DNA of 64,000 bases. It comes from Neocallimastix lanati (nom. inval.) (taxonomy: Eukaryota > Neocallimastigomycota > Neocallimastigomycetes > Neocallimastigales > Neocallimastigaceae). The stretch lies in assembly GCA_016946835.1 (NCBI GenBank), contig JACVTC010000248.1, positions 27,960 through 91,959 of the forward strand, in the 5' to 3' direction. A program made the translations under genes and the position numbers. The notes below the pieces were generated by a model. That model worked only from the letters and a program-made list of their open reading frames with translations, searched no databases and was not told the DNA's origin. Positions 1-13,584 of this stretch are shown here, piece by piece. Within the stretch, counting starts at the first letter, position 1, and each line of letters begins with the position of its first letter.

Positions 1-356
1 TATTATTTATTATTCAATTATTCAATTATTTATTATTTATTATTTATTATTTATTATTTATTATTTATTATTTATTATTTATTATTTATTATTTATTATT
101 TATTATTTATTATTTATTATTTATTATTTATTATTTATTATTTATTATTTATTATTCAATTATTTATTATTTATTATTTATTATTCAATTATTTATTATT
201 CAATTATTTATTATTCAATTATTTATTATTTATTATTTATTATTCAATTATTTATTATTCAATTATTTATTATTCAATTATTTATTATTCAATTATTTAT
301 TATTTATTATTTATTATTCAATTATTTATTATTTATTATTTATTATTTATTAGTAA
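1..356. repeat. AT minisatellite (15-bp unit plus TTATTAT repeats)
   Basis: The window opens in runs of a 7-bp TTATTAT-type repeat mixed with a 15-bp unit (TATTCAATTATTTAT). The 15-bp unit is clearest at about 166-320. The same unit recurs near 9960 and at 37071-37204. No coding content. Confidence 0.9.
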
Positions 357-519
357 TTAGTTTTTAGTTATTATTTATTTATTATTAGTTATTTATTATT
401 AGTTATTAGATATTATATATTTTATTATAATATTACATTATTTTTTTAATGGAGAATGATATTTAAGAACATAGGTTGACTCAGATTACGCTTGCAATAA
501 AAAAACAAGAAGGTCTACT
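357..519. other. gene-free AT spacer
   Basis: Degenerate TTAGTTATTA-like repeats grade into AT-rich sequence. From about 460 it becomes less AT-rich as the decayed retroelement scrap begins. Confidence 0.6.
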
Positions 520-840
520 ACAAGATTTATTTTACTTTATGGATTCAAATCCAAACAGTTAGTAAGTACTCAAAACTTCAAAAAATGTGTTACTACCCAA
601 ACCGTAGAAGCTGAATATTATTGAATACGTGAATGTGTAAAGCAAGCTTTATGGTTGAGAAATAGAAATAAAAGGTAAAAGAAAAATGTTTAAAAAATTT
701 ATATAGACAACCAAGAAGCAATATGGAATACTGAAAATAATATAATAAATTTAGGATCAAAACGTATCGACATTAAATATCATAAAATTAAATAGTTAAT
801 AAGAGAAAGCAAAGTAAAACTTGAATATATAAAATAGTAA
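520..840 (+). mobile_element. decayed Ty1/copia fragment (RNase H region)
   Basis: Translated pieces match the order of the conserved end of Ty1/copia polyproteins: an 'EAEY' box, then 'KQALWLRN', then 'IYIDNQEAI', then an 'IDIKYH' box. These are RNase H landmarks of copia-type elements. No LTR or other domain is visible nearby. The fragment is old and broken many times. Confidence 0.7.
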
Positions 841-1194
841 AAAAAAAAAATAATAATCAAGTAAATGGTATAACAAAATGTTTTAATAAATATAAAATGC
901 TTAATTTTAGAAATAGTTCATTATACTAATATAAATATATATAATTAAAAGGAATATAAAATAATAAATACATTTAATATTAAAATATAAATAAATACTT
1001 TATAATATAAATACATTAAAGTAAAGTGAATTTAATTTCGTGATTATTTATATATATTTATTAATAAAGTATTATTTTATAAACCCAATTGTTTAGTTGT
1101 CGATTATACCTTTGAATATTTAATTTTCTTTTACTAATAAATTATAATGATGACAATTTTTTAATTAATATTTAAATTTAATAATTTATTTAAT
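841..1194. other. gene-free AT spacer
   Basis: AT-rich sequence with short A runs and AAATA repeats. Nothing recognisable. Confidence 0.6.
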
Positions 1195-1401
1195 GGATGT
1201 GGGGCATTTCGCCATTTTTTGAAAGTATGTGGCGTATTAAAAAATGTGGCATTTCATCAAATTGAAAATTATTAAATAAATAAATAAATCAATAAATAAA
1301 TAAAATTAAATATTATTAAAAAAAAGTTATTTTGAATTAATATTTATTTATTCATTCATTTATTTATATCAATACGCCACTTATCGAAATGCAACTCTCC
1401 C
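1195..1401. mobile_element. short copy of a fold-back MITE-like element
   Basis: The left end (GGATGTGGGGCATTTCGCC) and right end (CGAAATGCAACTCTCCC) match those of the longer copy at 27653-28031. An inner GTGGCGTATT / AATACGCCAC inverted pair is also present. There is no coding capacity, so this looks like a non-autonomous DNA element. It is shorter than the other copy mainly because it has fewer of the 15-17 bp subterminal units. Confidence 0.7.
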
Positions 1402-2216
1402 ATATATTATAATCCAGCCTAACCTTTATAAATATTTTTAAACACTAACCCATACAAATTTTAAATTATAATAAAAGTTTTATTCAAAATATTACCAAAA
1501 CTTTCATAATTCTTCATAAAATAAAAATAAATAAAAAACAAGCGATAAGAATAGTTTGAATTAAAATGTTTATTAGTGTTTTTAAATTTAATTATTAGTT
1601 GTTTTTATTTACTTCTAATATATATGAATAATCAATTATAATATTTTTTTATTTTTATTATTATTACGCTTTTTTTACGATAAAAAATAAATTTGAAAAT
1701 TGCATTTATGTGTGATATTTAATTTGATTATTATTATTATTACTCTATTATTAATGTTACTATTATTACTATTATTGTTATTATTCTGTTATTAATGTTA
1801 CTATTATTACTAGTATTATTATTACTATATTATTATTAATTACTATTATTATTATTACCATTACTACTATTATTTTTATTATTGTTATTTCAATTATTAT
1901 TATTATTATTATTATCATTTTATTAATTTATTGTTATTTAGTAATAAAAAAAAGATACATATAATTTTATATCATAAATTATGTTATTCATGGCATTTAA
2001 TAATAATAATAATATATATATTTGTATATAATAACATTTGATTTAATTAAAACTATTAAAAACGTATATGTAATTTATTTTATAGAAAATAAAAATTATT
2101 TTTAATTTTGTCATATATATTTTAAATAAAAATAAATAAATAAATAAATAAATAATTAATTAATTAAATAAAAAAAGTAATTTTCATAATTATTTTTATT
2201 ATTATAAAACTTATTA

Positions 2217-2255
<39 letters not shown>
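1402..2255. other. gene-free AT spacer with ATT runs
   Basis: Interrupted ATT/ACT triplet runs lie at about 1720-1930 and a 35-base T run at about 2221-2255. No ORF, RNA gene or transposon end is visible. Confidence 0.6.
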
Positions 2256-2258
<3 letters not shown>

Positions 2259-2401
2259 ATGGAACATAATTTTCATTAAATTTTATAGTTTTTATTTTTT
2301 TTGCTCCTTTTGTAAAAACCATTTCTTATATATTTTCTTTAAATATCCTTTTTTTTTCTTTCATGATGGAACATATTTTTCATTAAATTTTTTAGTTTTT
2401 T
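2256..2401. repeat. short direct repeat, about 40 bp, two copies
   Basis: Nearly the same 40-bp sequence, beginning ATGATGGAACATA, occurs at 2256-2295 and 2363-2401. It lies just beyond the end of the ankyrin pseudogene. Confidence 0.7.
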
Positions 2402-2429
2402 TTTTTTTTTTATTAAAAATATATTGATC

Positions 2430-3260
2430 TCATTTTCTATTTCTTATATGACTATTATACGTGGCTATTAATATATTGTTTTTTTGTCTTCTGATCTTTT
2501 TTTTAACTTTTACGCATAAGAAACCTAATTTTCTCGTATATACCATTTTTGAGATGCTATGTATAGAGCAGTAAGCTCTGTCGTTACATCTCTCTCTAAC
2601 ATTTGTACCTTTTCCTTCTATATAATTTAACGATGTAATTATAATTTAACTATTTTGCAATATTATATATATATATATATAAAAGGGTGGCTCCATCCAT
2701 AGTGCATTTTCTTGTAACATTAGCTCCTTTCTCTATCAAGTATGTAACAATTTCCATATGACCATTTTTTACGATACTCTATATTGAAAGGTGAAGTATT
2801 TTCTCAAAAAATTGATTCATCTCTATTTGTGTTATGCTCTCTTCAAGATATTTCAATCCTACTGAAACAATTATTTTTGAAATGCTACTACATATAATGA
2901 AGTAATTCTTGAATGATTTTGTGGTTTGATAGGTGCACCTTTACTTTTTCAATATTTCATTTTTTTTTTTTTTTATTTTTATTTTTATATAATTATTTTG
3001 AACTGATATTTATAAAAGATGAGTAGTTCCTGTATTATTACTTTGGTTAGTATTAGCCCCATTCTCTTTCAAAAAAAACCTAACTATTGTTATATAAATT
3101 GCTATTAATATAAGGAATAGTTCTTGCATTTAATGGCTTTATTTACCTCTGCATTTTTTCATACTAGATCTTCTACCATGCTTTTATAGCCTTCGCTGGC
3201 CGCTCTATATACAGAGGAGTGACCCCATTGAAATCAATACTATTTACCAATGATTCCATT
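2430..3260 (-). pseudogene. ankyrin-repeat gene remnant
   Basis: On the minus strand, short open pieces in several frames carry ankyrin-repeat consensus. From right to left these are 'NGVTPLYIERPAKAIKAW' (near 3230-3177), 'NGANTNQSNNTGTTHLL' (near 3060), 'ITSLYVVAFQK' (near 2890), 'GHMEIVTYLIEKGANV' (near 2730) and 'TALYIASQK' (near 2570). The spacing fits about five repeats of about 33 residues. Stops and frame changes between the pieces mean the gene is dead. The residual G+C is above the flanks. The original protein would be a repeat scaffold of unknown partner. Confidence 0.75.
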
Positions 3261-3399
3261 TTTTTTTTTTTTTTTTGGACCTTAAAAATTCCAATTCTAA
3301 TTTTTAAATTTTAATTTAATTTTATATTGATCATAAACAATTTTTTTTTAATAAGGTCCAGTAAAAATGGAAATGAAAATAAAAATGGAAATGAAAAAG

Positions 3400-3760
3400 A
3401 AAATAAAATAAAAATAATAAGAAAACAAAAAAAGTATATACTGAAGTCAAATCACAAAGAAATCATAATAGATTTAGTAAAATATTTAGTAAACTATGGG
3501 TTAGATATAAATAAGGAAGAACAAAGGAGCAGATCTTACTATAGTAAATTGGGATGGTGAAACTTTCATTATTTTATGTATAGTAAAATATTTTAATAGA
3601 AGTTGGAGCGGATGTAAATAAAAAAGATTGGAATAATGAAACGTTATTATTTTATAGATGCGGATATTAATAATAATGGTAAAACAATATTAATTAAGGC
3701 ATGAAAAAGGGGAAATTAAGAGTTAATAAAATATTTAAAAGAAATTACAAATATAGAATA
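3400..3760 (+). pseudogene. ankyrin-repeat gene remnant
   Basis: The 77-residue open frame ending at 3560 contains 'DLVKYLVNYGLDINKEEQ', a good second half of an ankyrin repeat. Shifted frames just downstream continue with 'EVGADVNKKDWNNETLL'. The frame is broken several times and no start or full domain survives. It faces the minus-strand ankyrin remnant to its left, so these are at least two separate relics. Confidence 0.7.
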
Positions 3761-4279
3761 AATAAAAAATATATATAATAATGTTATAGAATACTATTTT
3801 TAAATTAGATATTTTCAATGATTTGTAATTAATATTAAATTATTATTTAAAGTTAAAAAAAGTTATATTTTTAATTATTAAAAAAAAATTTATTAATAAT
3901 ATTTTAGATGAAGATAAAAATGTATGTATATATATTAAAATAATGAGTAAATAAATTCTAATTTTTTTTTTTTTTTAGATTAATTCATAATATTTTTAAA
4001 AAAATCTATTTTATTTTTTTATTTTAAATATTTTTTTAAATAATATATAATATAGTTAATATTTTGAAAAGTAAATGAAATCAAAAAAAAAAAAAATTCA
4101 AATGAATATATTCTAAATTTTTATATATAAATATATAAATAAATTTGATATATAATTATTAAATTTTATATATTTATTTAATTAAATTTTGGACATAAAC
4201 GATATTACATTTTTTTTTTTTTTTTTACAATTTCAAAAAATAAATTATATATATATATGTTTTTTTATATATTTATTTA

Positions 4280-4545
4280 TTAATTAAAGTTTTATTATTA
4301 AATCAATAATAGTAGAAATAAAAGTATAGTAAAAATATTTAGTAGAACGTGGAACCAATATTAATAATAAAAAAAAAAGATATTGGTGAAACGCCATTAT
4401 TTTTTTTTTTGTATAGATAGGTTTATCGTTTACATGTAAATATGGAAATATAGTATTACTAAAATTTACTGGTAGAAAATGGAGCAAATATGAATATGAT
4501 AAAAATACGAAATCAAAATTTATATGAATTTTTAAAGAGATATTT
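4280..4545 (+). pseudogene. ankyrin-repeat scrap
   Basis: Short pieces read 'VKYLVERGTNINN' and 'GETPLFF', followed by a 'CKYGNI' piece. This is the order expected in ankyrin repeats. It is probably a continuation of the remnant ending near 3760, split by AT-rich filler. It is too short and damaged to be functional. Confidence 0.6.
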
Positions 4546-4977
4546 ATATATTTATATATATAATATATAATATATAATTTATAAAATATAAAATAAATAT
4601 ATTCTATTATTCATTATTATATAAATTAATATAAAACTAAAAATAATGACATATTTTTTTTTTATTCAATAATATTATTAATTAAGGTCAATTAAAATTA
4701 TAAATTAATAAATTAATACTATTTAATATATAAATATATATTTCTTAATGCATTTATTATAAGCTAAGATTATCTTCATAATACCTATCGCTATTATTAT
4801 TATTATTATTATTTAGTTTATTTAATAAAATTAATGATATATGGCACATTTAACATAACATAAAACAATAAACAAATAGAAAAAGAGAATAAATATATAT
4901 ATTGAAAATATAAATAAAAATAACAACCATAATAACATAATTAATCATAATAATCATAATAATCATAATTAATAATT

Positions 4978-5029
<52 letters not shown>

Positions 5030-5085
5030 TAATAATAATAATAATAATAATTAATAATGAATAATAATAATATAGAATAAAAATT

Positions 5086-5117
<32 letters not shown>

Positions 5118-5399
5118 TAAAGAAAAAAAATTATTATTATTATTATTAAAAATGATGGAATTTACTTTATCTACTTTATATGAATCAACTTTATGAAATT
5201 TGTTAATTTGTTATTATATTAATTTTACTTTCATTCATTATATATTTTGTTTTATTTTACTTTTATTTAATTAAATATATATATATTTTTTAATTATTGT
5301 ATGATATATATAGATACATATATTTTTTTTCTTTATCTCTACTCTCTTTTATTATTATTATTATTATTATTATTTTAGACTTAATATATATATATAAAG

Positions 5400-5433
<34 letters not shown>

Positions 5434-5607
5434 ATTTAAATAGTAATTTTTTTATTTTTTTATTTTTTTTATTTTATTTTTATCATAAATATTATTTTTT
5501 TTCTTTTTTTTTTAAAAAAATTTAACATATAATTTTTTTTCTAATTATTTTTTTTTCTATTTTTTTTTTTTTTTTTTAAAAAAATTTTTTTTTTTTATTA
5601 TTTATAT
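4546..5607. other. gene-free spacer downstream of the DnaJ gene
   Basis: Contains an AAT run (about 4975-5065), A and T homopolymers (about 5091-5117 and 5400-5429) and T-rich sequence leading to the stop codon of the minus-strand DnaJ gene. A poly(A) site is presumably here, but no unique signal can be picked in such AT-rich DNA. Confidence 0.6.
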
Positions 5608-8541
5608 TTAATGAATAAAAAGTTTCTTAATTTTTTGGAAGAAAGTTAAATCTTCATCATCCTTTTCTTTTTTCTTTTCATCTCCTTCAACTTCTTCTTT
5701 TGATTTTATTTCTTCAGCTACAGTAGTAGTATTAGTGGTGGTGGTAGCAGCAGTGGCAGCAGAAGTTTCTTCAGTAGAATCTTCATTTAATGATGATGGA
5801 GTAGATGCTGCTGTACTGTAACTACGTTTTGGTGAATCATTCTTTTTATCATTCTTTGGATTAACGGAGTTAAAAGTAGTGTTATTCTTGGTATTATTAT
5901 TGTTACTAGTAGTAGTATTGGTATTAGTAGTATTAGTATTGGTGCTAGTATTATTTGATTCCTTCTTTGATTCTGTAGTTGAGGAAGAAGAATTTGTTGT
6001 TGAGGTGGTTTTAGAATTCTTTTTTTGAGCTTTAGCTTGTTGATAAGCTTGTTTAGCTTTCTTAAAAGGATGTTTCTTTTCTTCTTCTTCTTGGAAACTC
6101 TTTAAAAGTTCTTTTTGTTTTTTGGTAAGATGTTTTGGTATTTCTACCTTAAAATGAATCCATTCATCTCCACGAACATTGGTATCCATAACGTAAAGAC
6201 CACGAGCACGTAATATCTTCTTTTCTTCAGGTTGAATACCTGCTGGAAGATCCATTTCAAAATCTCCATCAACCGTTGGAATAGTTACCTTACCACCAAG
6301 GATAGCCTTTGTAAGTGGTAAAGTTACATTGACATGAACATCGTTCTTTTCTCTTTTGAATACTGGATGAGGTAAAATATTAACACTAATGTATAAATCA
6401 CCAAATGGTCCCTTACCCACAACAGGAGCATCCCCCTTACCAGCAAGACGAAGTTGAACCATTGAGTCCACACCTTTTGGAATAGGAACATCAACGGTAT
6501 CTAATTTACGAATAAGTCTCTTTCCTTCACATTTTTTACATCTTTTATCATGAGGAATGAAGAAACCTTCGCCATGACATTGAGAACAAGGTCTAGCCAT
6601 ACCAAATCCACCATGTTGAATAAATTCTTGACCAGAACCATTACATTTTGGACATTTTCCTGGAGTAGATTTATTATTAGTACCCATACCATCACAATCA
6701 GAACAGAAAACCATATGATGATAGTTTAATTGTTTCGTAGTACCCTTCACGACATCCATAAAATCAATGGTTAAGGTAGTCTTAATATCTCTACCTAACA
6801 TACCATAAGTACGATTGGAATAAGGATCATAATGACCTCCCATATTTCCCATATTACCGAAACCACCCATACCTCCAGCACGACCAAAACCTCTAAACAT
6901 TTGTTCAAAAATATCGAAACCGCTGAAGCCTCCAAAGCCACCACGACCTTGGAAACCTCCAGCACCAGCGGCACCATTTGGATCAAAAGCAGCATGACCA
7001 AATTGATCATATTGAGCACGTTTTTTATCATCGGATAAAATCTAATATATATATTAAAAATTTGTATCAATTTATAAATTATATAAAAACATAAGTATAT
7101 AATATGTAATGGTATATATATATTAAAAAAAAAAAAAAAATTATTATTGTTGTTAATACATAAATATAAGAATAAGTAATTATAAGATATTAATAAATAA
7201 TAAATAATTTTCAGAAAGGAAAAAAAAAAAAAAAAAAAAAAACTAACTTCATATGCATTTTGAATTTCTATAAATTTTTCATTAGCTTCTTTTGACTTAT
7301 TGGTATCTGGGTGATAAGTTTTTGCTAACTATTTTTTATTTATTGATTAATTAATTAATTGATTTTTATTATTGCAATTTCGTTTTTGTTTTGTTTTTGT
7401 TTTTATAATGTTTAATAATTTTTAAATTGTTAAATAATTATTAAAGTATTATTATAATCATAAAATTATTAGATATAATATATAATTATATAAAAAGTAA
7501 TATTCAATACGACAAATAAAATTATAAATAAAATTATATATAAAATTTTTTTTATAATTAGTTAAATTATTTAAAAGATAATATCATTTAATAAATAAAA
7601 CATATATATATAATATAATTTACTTTATAATAAGCAGATTTAATTTCTTTAGCAGAGGCTCCCTTTTTCACACCTAAAACTTCATATAAATCTTTTTTTG
7701 ATTCCCTTGATGGAACTAATTTAAGATAAAATATTTATAATAATAATAATAATAGTTTTTTTTTTTAGTTAGAATGTTTTATTATTAATCAAGTACATTA
7801 AACATTATATTAAAATATATATATATTAAAGTAATTATCTTACCAGTAGCATGAAATTCTCTCTTTTTATTATTTAAATAGAATTTTATAATAATAATAA
7901 TTTATAAGTTTATATATTAATAAAAGTGTATTCATTAAAGTATTATTTATATATAGACTAATTAATATATAATAGTATAAAAATTCATATAATTATTTCT
8001 TTTAAAAAAATACCTTTTGACTTTGTATTATTTTTTTATTCTTATTATTTAATAATGCTATATTATTAAGGTATAAAAGTAATGTATAAAATAACAATAT
8101 AATAATAATAATAATAATTATATTAGCCATTTCAATTTAATAAAGTAAAATTGACGAATAATAACTAAGTTTAATAAAAAAAAAAAAGATTTATGTTATC
8201 CATTTTAATTAATAAAATGGATGGACAATAATAATATTTCTATTTTTAGTTTTTTATCTTTTTATTAAAAACAAATTAAAAAAAAAAAGGTACTATATTT
8301 TAATGTTATCTCAATATTAATAATGTTTTTTTGCTGAATTAAATTAGGAAAAAAATGTTATCACATATATACCATAACTTGAAGTATCCAATGAAAAATT
8401 TCTTTTTCCATTTAATTTTATTGATTGAGGACAATTTAAACTATTTGTAACCGAAGATATTGCGTGAGCAGATTGATTTATTATAGTCGAGTTGACAATA
8501 GTTTGAACTTTTGGTATAGAACTTGTTATTTGCGAAGACAT
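5608..8541 (-). CDS. MDJ1: mitochondrial/hydrogenosomal class I DnaJ co-chaperone, spliced
   Basis: Hsp40 co-chaperone that stimulates organellar Hsp70. Exons by eye (minus strand): 8541-8373, 7715-7624, 7328-7248, 7041-5608, giving about 591 residues. The J domain spans residues 65-130, with 'DLYEVLGV' and HPD at 93-95. A Gly/Phe-rich region follows. Four Cys-x-x-Cys-x-Gly zinc repeats lie at about 227-288, then the client-binding beta domains, then a Ser/Thr/Asn/Lys-rich low-complexity stretch. The protein ends in 'FFQKIKKLFIH', like the tail of human DNAJA3. The first exon gives a Ser/Thr-rich presequence without acidic residues until near a 'KRNFS' motif, which suits import; in an anaerobic fungus the target would be the hydrogenosome. 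Introns are 206, 295 and 657 bp. The 5' end is uncertain: a tiny exon at 7844-7858 (in phase), or an alternative first exon 8130-8014 joined to 7862-7844, also fits. The body is secure. Confidence 0.9.
8014..8130 (-). other. possible alternative first exon of the DnaJ gene
   Basis: An ATG-initiated frame of 39 codons with a very hydrophobic start (poly-Ile/Leu) ends at a GT donor. It would join in phase to a 19-nt exon at 7862-7844 ('REFHAT') that has a strong GTAAGA donor. The poly-Ile could just be an AT triplet run, so I favour the 8541 start. Confidence 0.25.
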
Positions 8542-8936
8542 ATTGGTATTCTTTATTATATATTTGTTATTAAATATTAATAATTATTTGTATTTAAATT
8601 ATATATATATTATTATAGAAAAGAAAAAATATTCATATATATATGAATAGAATAAAGTATTAATTAACATTTAAATATCCATATTATTTATATAGGAGCG
8701 AAGTGTTATTAAAGTGTTAAATTATATATACCACATTCCTAATAAATTTTTGTATATTATATATTATCAAATTACCTTTAGTATATACGAATCAATTATT
8801 TAAATAATTAAAAGTTGATATTAATAGTATTCTATATATATATATATATATATTACGAAAATTAAGTTAATAATATTTTCAAAAAAAAAAGGTATTCTAG
8901 TTTGAAAGAATTCCTGATTTATTATAAATTAATCCG

Positions 8937-8969
<33 letters not shown>

Positions 8970-9909
8970 TTCTTTTACCTTAAAAGTATTATAAAATAAT
9001 TTAAAGTTTGATAATATGTAAAAGATATTTAAAAAAAAAAAAAAAGGATCCGAATTTATATATATATATAATTATTAAAAACTCTATAATTAAATAAAAA
9101 GTATATATATACAATTTAAAAACAATTATTAAATCCTTTTTAAATCTTTTTTAATTTTTTATTCTTTTTATTTTCAAATAATTTAAATTAAATATAAGAT
9201 TATATTTTTTAATTCAAAATTTAATAATAATATTAATATAGAAAAAAAAAAAAAAAAAGGAGAAAAAAAGAAAGTAAAGGAATAAAAATAAGAATATATA
9301 GTAGAGATTAAGTTAAATAGTATAGATTGAAAAACATAATATATAACTGAATAAATAAATATAATATAAATAAATATCTATTATTTTAACAAATAAATAA
9401 ACGAATAAATAAAAACAAATTAAATAATTTTATAATTCATAAAAAATAATTTTAAAAATGAATTTTTATTTGGTTAAAATTAAGATAAAAAAAATTTTTT
9501 TCCTTTCTGCTTTCCTTTCATTATAAAATAATATATGTAGAATATATTTATACATATATTAAATTTAAATGAAATCTCTAAAATAATTTTTTTTTCCAAT
9601 TTTGAAAATGTATTACAAAAATTTTTTTTCTTCTTATTTCATTTTTCATATTTATAGTTAATTATCCATTTAATATATATAAATAATATATTTGTAATAT
9701 AATATAATATATATTTTAATAATACATTTTTAAATTATAGTTTAAACAGAAATAAAATGAAAATAAAATGTAAAAAAAAAAAAAGATCCATTCCGTTGAA
9801 TTAATAATTATATATTACATATTATATATTAGAATTAACTTCTAATAAATTTTTTATTCCATAAAAATTTATATAAATAAATTTATAATCATGAACTTAT
9901 GCTTTATTT
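8542..9909. other. gene-free AT spacer
   Basis: Upstream region of the DnaJ gene on its left side, then featureless AT-rich sequence with short TATA-like dinucleotide runs and one ATT run at about 8938-8970. Nothing else seen. Confidence 0.6.
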
Positions 9910-10140
9910 AATTATTTATTATTGTTATTATTATTTATTATTATTAATTATTTATTATTTATTATTCAATTATTTATTATCTATTATTTATTAATAAATA
10001 CTTTTTTCTATTATTATTTATTATTTATTATTTATTATTTATTATTTAATTATTTATTTTTTATTATTTATTATTTATTATTTATTATTTCTTAATAAAT
10101 ATTTTTTTTTATTATTTATTATTTTTTATTTATTAATTTG
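9910..10140. repeat. TTATTAT minisatellite
   Basis: Imperfect TTATTAT/TTATTATTTA repeats. Includes a single stretch of the TATTCAATTATTTAT unit also seen at both 166-320 and 37071-37204. Confidence 0.8.
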
Positions 10141-10828
10141 TTATAATTACATATATAATATTAAAACTTAAGTTATAAAACGATGTATTTATTAGTCAAT
10201 AAAAAAAAGCTTAGACAAGCTATATATATATAAAAATTGACTTGTATCCTGAGTTAACATTATTTTGGTTAAACTCATTTATATTTATAATAAGTAAACT
10301 TTAATTCATATTTTTAATAAAAAAGATAAAAAAATTTTTTTAACAGTCAAATATCCTATAAAAAAAAATTATAATAGAAAAAACTTTATTTCTTTGTATT
10401 CTTTTTTTTTTTTAAAAAAAAATTTTTTTATTACATCAATTTCATAAGACTTTTTGATAATTAAATAATAATAATAATAATAATAATAATAATTAACTAG
10501 AATACTTCAATAACTATATTAACTATATATAGATATAGATATATATAAAGCTTCACTTTTCGTTGCACAATATAAAAAAGTAAAAATATATATATATATA
10601 TATATATAAATCAAAAATTTAAAATTTTTATTGACTTCCTTTATAATAAAATAAAGTAAAATAAAATAAAATAAAAAAAAAAAAAACTCTAGTAATTCGA
10701 TAAATAATACTCTTTTACACTCAAAATAAATTATTTGTAATAATGATAAAAAAAAATTGAATTTTGTTTTCTGTTTAATTTTTTATTTTTATTTTTATTT
10801 TATTTTTAATTTTTAATTTTTAATTTGT

Positions 10829-10863
<35 letters not shown>

Positions 10864-12488
10864 CTTTCAGAAAGAATACTATTACTATTATATTTCTTAA
10901 AACAATTAAAAAAAAAAAAAAAAAAAACAATTAAAAAATTAAAAAAAAATATTCAAATTCAAATGTTTATTGAGCATACATTCCTAATAATAATATTATT
11001 ATTCATTACTCGATAATACTTTGAATCGGTCAATTTTTTTTTTTTTTTTTTATTTTTTATTTTATTTTATTTTATTTTGTTGGCTTTATTTTATTTTTAT
11101 TTTATTTTTGTTTTGTCTTTTTAGTTATTTGATCAATTTTTTTTTTTTAAATTTTATTTTTATTTGTTATTATTATTATTATTATTTTTTGCTATTTTTG
11201 CTTTTTTTTTTTTTTTGTTCGTTTGTTTGTTTTTGTTTCATTATTTTTTTAAATTTGATAGATATTATTTTTTATCTTTTCAAATTGTTTTTATATATTT
11301 ATGAATCATAGATATAAATAAAAAGAAAACTTTTTATTCTTAAAATGCATAAATACATATATATATATTTATTTTATTTATTTTATATAGTTTTAATATT
11401 AATATATTTTTATTTAATTATTTTTTTTGTTATTTTATTATGGTATATAAAAAATTTTCCCTGATAGATAATTTGTTATTTTTATATGAATTATTAATAT
11501 CTATATATATTTTATTATTATTATTGTAGGATATATTTATTTATTAATAAAACTAATTTTCATATTAACTATTGATTTTAATTTCCATTTTAATGTTTTT
11601 GCTTACTTTCGTTTTTTGTTGATATATAAAATATAAATGCTTTATAATATAATCTATAGAATAGGTAATAAAATATTTATATAAATTCTTTCTTTGTTGT
11701 TGTTATTAGGAATAAAAGTTAATATTTAAAGATTGCAGTAAAATAAATTTTGTATATTATTAGTATATGTACTTGATAATAAGCAAAATACATTCAATGA
11801 AGAATAGGATTATTAAATAATCATAGTAAATTATCTATTTAAACTAAATATATATATATATTTGAATCATATATATATAATTTTTACTTGTTGAATAGAT
11901 TTTTTTTTTTTTTTTTTTTTTGTAATTACTTCTTATTTAATTGATGTCTAATACTTATTGTAAATAATCAAGTATAGAAGATGATGATGATAATAATGAA
12001 ATAAAATAAATAATATATTAAATTCTTTATATTAAAATGAACAATGAAGCTAAGAGAATATGTATTTAAATTCGTTTAGTGTGTTATTATCTTATTGAAA
12101 AAAAAATATGAAATTAAATAGACTATAAAAAATATGTATAGTAAATACATCATAGGAAAGTAATTCTAAAAAGATGTTGAATGAGATTATATATAAATAA
12201 AAAAAACTTTTGAGTTTTATGTGTTAATAAAAAAGTTTGAAGAATTGTTCATTTTACAAATGAATTTAATATTTATTTATTTTCTTTCATTTATTATCAA
12301 GGTATCTCTTTATGCTTTTTACTTTTAGTAAAGATATTAAAAAAAAAAAAAAAAAAAAAGGAAAAAATAAAAACTAAATGAACATGAAGAATATTATTGA
12401 TGATATTAATTAATTTGATCATTTCATTTCATTTTTGTCTTTTTTTTTTTTTTTTTTTTTACACATATATATAAAATCAATAGAATTT
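10141..12488. other. gene-free AT spacer
   Basis: Poly-T and poly-A runs (about 10829-10860, 11034-11050 and 11900-11922) and ATA runs. The apparent 96-residue ORF at 11021-11311 is Phe/Leu/Ile translated from T-rich DNA. No conserved domain, RNA gene or transposon end recognised. Confidence 0.6.
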
Positions 12489-13477
12489 TTATTCAAATGC
12501 TATTATAAATTCACCAACATCTTCTACTTTTATTTCATTAAGTGAATCTTGAATTTCATTTATTATATTGGATAACTATTATATATATATATTAAAACAA
12601 AACGAATTTTATTAATATAAATTGCATAATACTCATTAACAATTCTTTTTTCTTAAGAAAAATAATAATAATAAATAATAAAATTATATTAAAATATTTT
12701 ATTTAAATAATACTTACTTGACTTTTTTCTTCATTTTTTATTGAAGAACTAACAAGAGAAGCAAAACCATTAATATTTTCAAAAAAGTTTTTATTGTTAT
12801 TTGATATCATTGGTAATTTATTTATTTTTTCCTTTATTTCATTTTGGCTTTCACATTCCATAATTATTTCTCTGTTATTGATATTTAATAATTTTTAAAA
12901 AAAATTTAATTTATAATGTTATTATATTAAATATATATATTTATATATATTAATGGATACTTACTGATATTCTCTTGTGCGTTCTATAATATCTTGTTGT
13001 TGTAATCGATCGAACGTTCGTATATTCGATATATCAATCAAATTCCTTTAGATAAAATAGTATAATAAAATAAAAAATAAAATTTGAAATTATTTAAAAA
13101 AATTATTATTATAATATTAATAATAATTGTTGATAATAAATTTTTTCTATAAACATTTATTATATTATATATATTTTTATAATTTTCTTATAATAATACT
13201 TACTCCGCTGTTTTTTGAACAATTTGTTTTAATTTTTCTTGTTCTCTTAATTGACTTATCATATGAAAGTTTTGATTACTTTTATTTATATTTTTTTTAA
13301 AAAAAAAAAAAAAAAATAAATAAATAATAAGTTATTATATATTTTAATACATTTTTCTAAATTGCATTTATTTTATATTAAACTTACCTGTCTTCGTTTA
13401 AATTTTCATCATTACTTAATAAACGAGTTCTTTCATTTGGCTATTATTAAATTTTAAAATTAATAAATATATAAGTT

Positions 13478-13512
<35 letters not shown>

Positions 13513-13584
13513 CCTTTAATAATACTATAAAACATTTACTTCGATAAAATCATCATCAACACAAGTACTACTGCAACAACCCAT
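12489..13584 (-). CDS. LAMTOR1/p18-like Ragulator subunit, six exons
   Basis: Membrane anchor of the Ragulator/EGO complex, which tethers Rag GTPases and TORC1 signalling to the lysosome or vacuole (known for the family). I assembled exons 13584-13540, 13440-13388, 13278-13204, 13045-12965, 12871-12718 and 12575-12489. All phases agree and the product is 164 residues (human LAMTOR1 is 161). The N-terminus MGCCSSTC has Gly2 for myristoylation and Cys3/Cys4 for palmitoylation. 'ERTRLL' (residues 18-23) is a dileucine sorting signal. The family core is 'KLKQIVQKTAENLIDIS' followed by 'RLQQQDIIERTREYQ'. The C-terminus 'VEDVGEFIIAFE' also fits. Introns are about 93 to 158 bp with GT starts; acceptors are TAG, CAG or AAG. 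The longest exon is only 154 bp, so no long ORF betrays the gene. The exon 3 and 4 acceptors (AAG) are the least certain points. Confidence 0.85.
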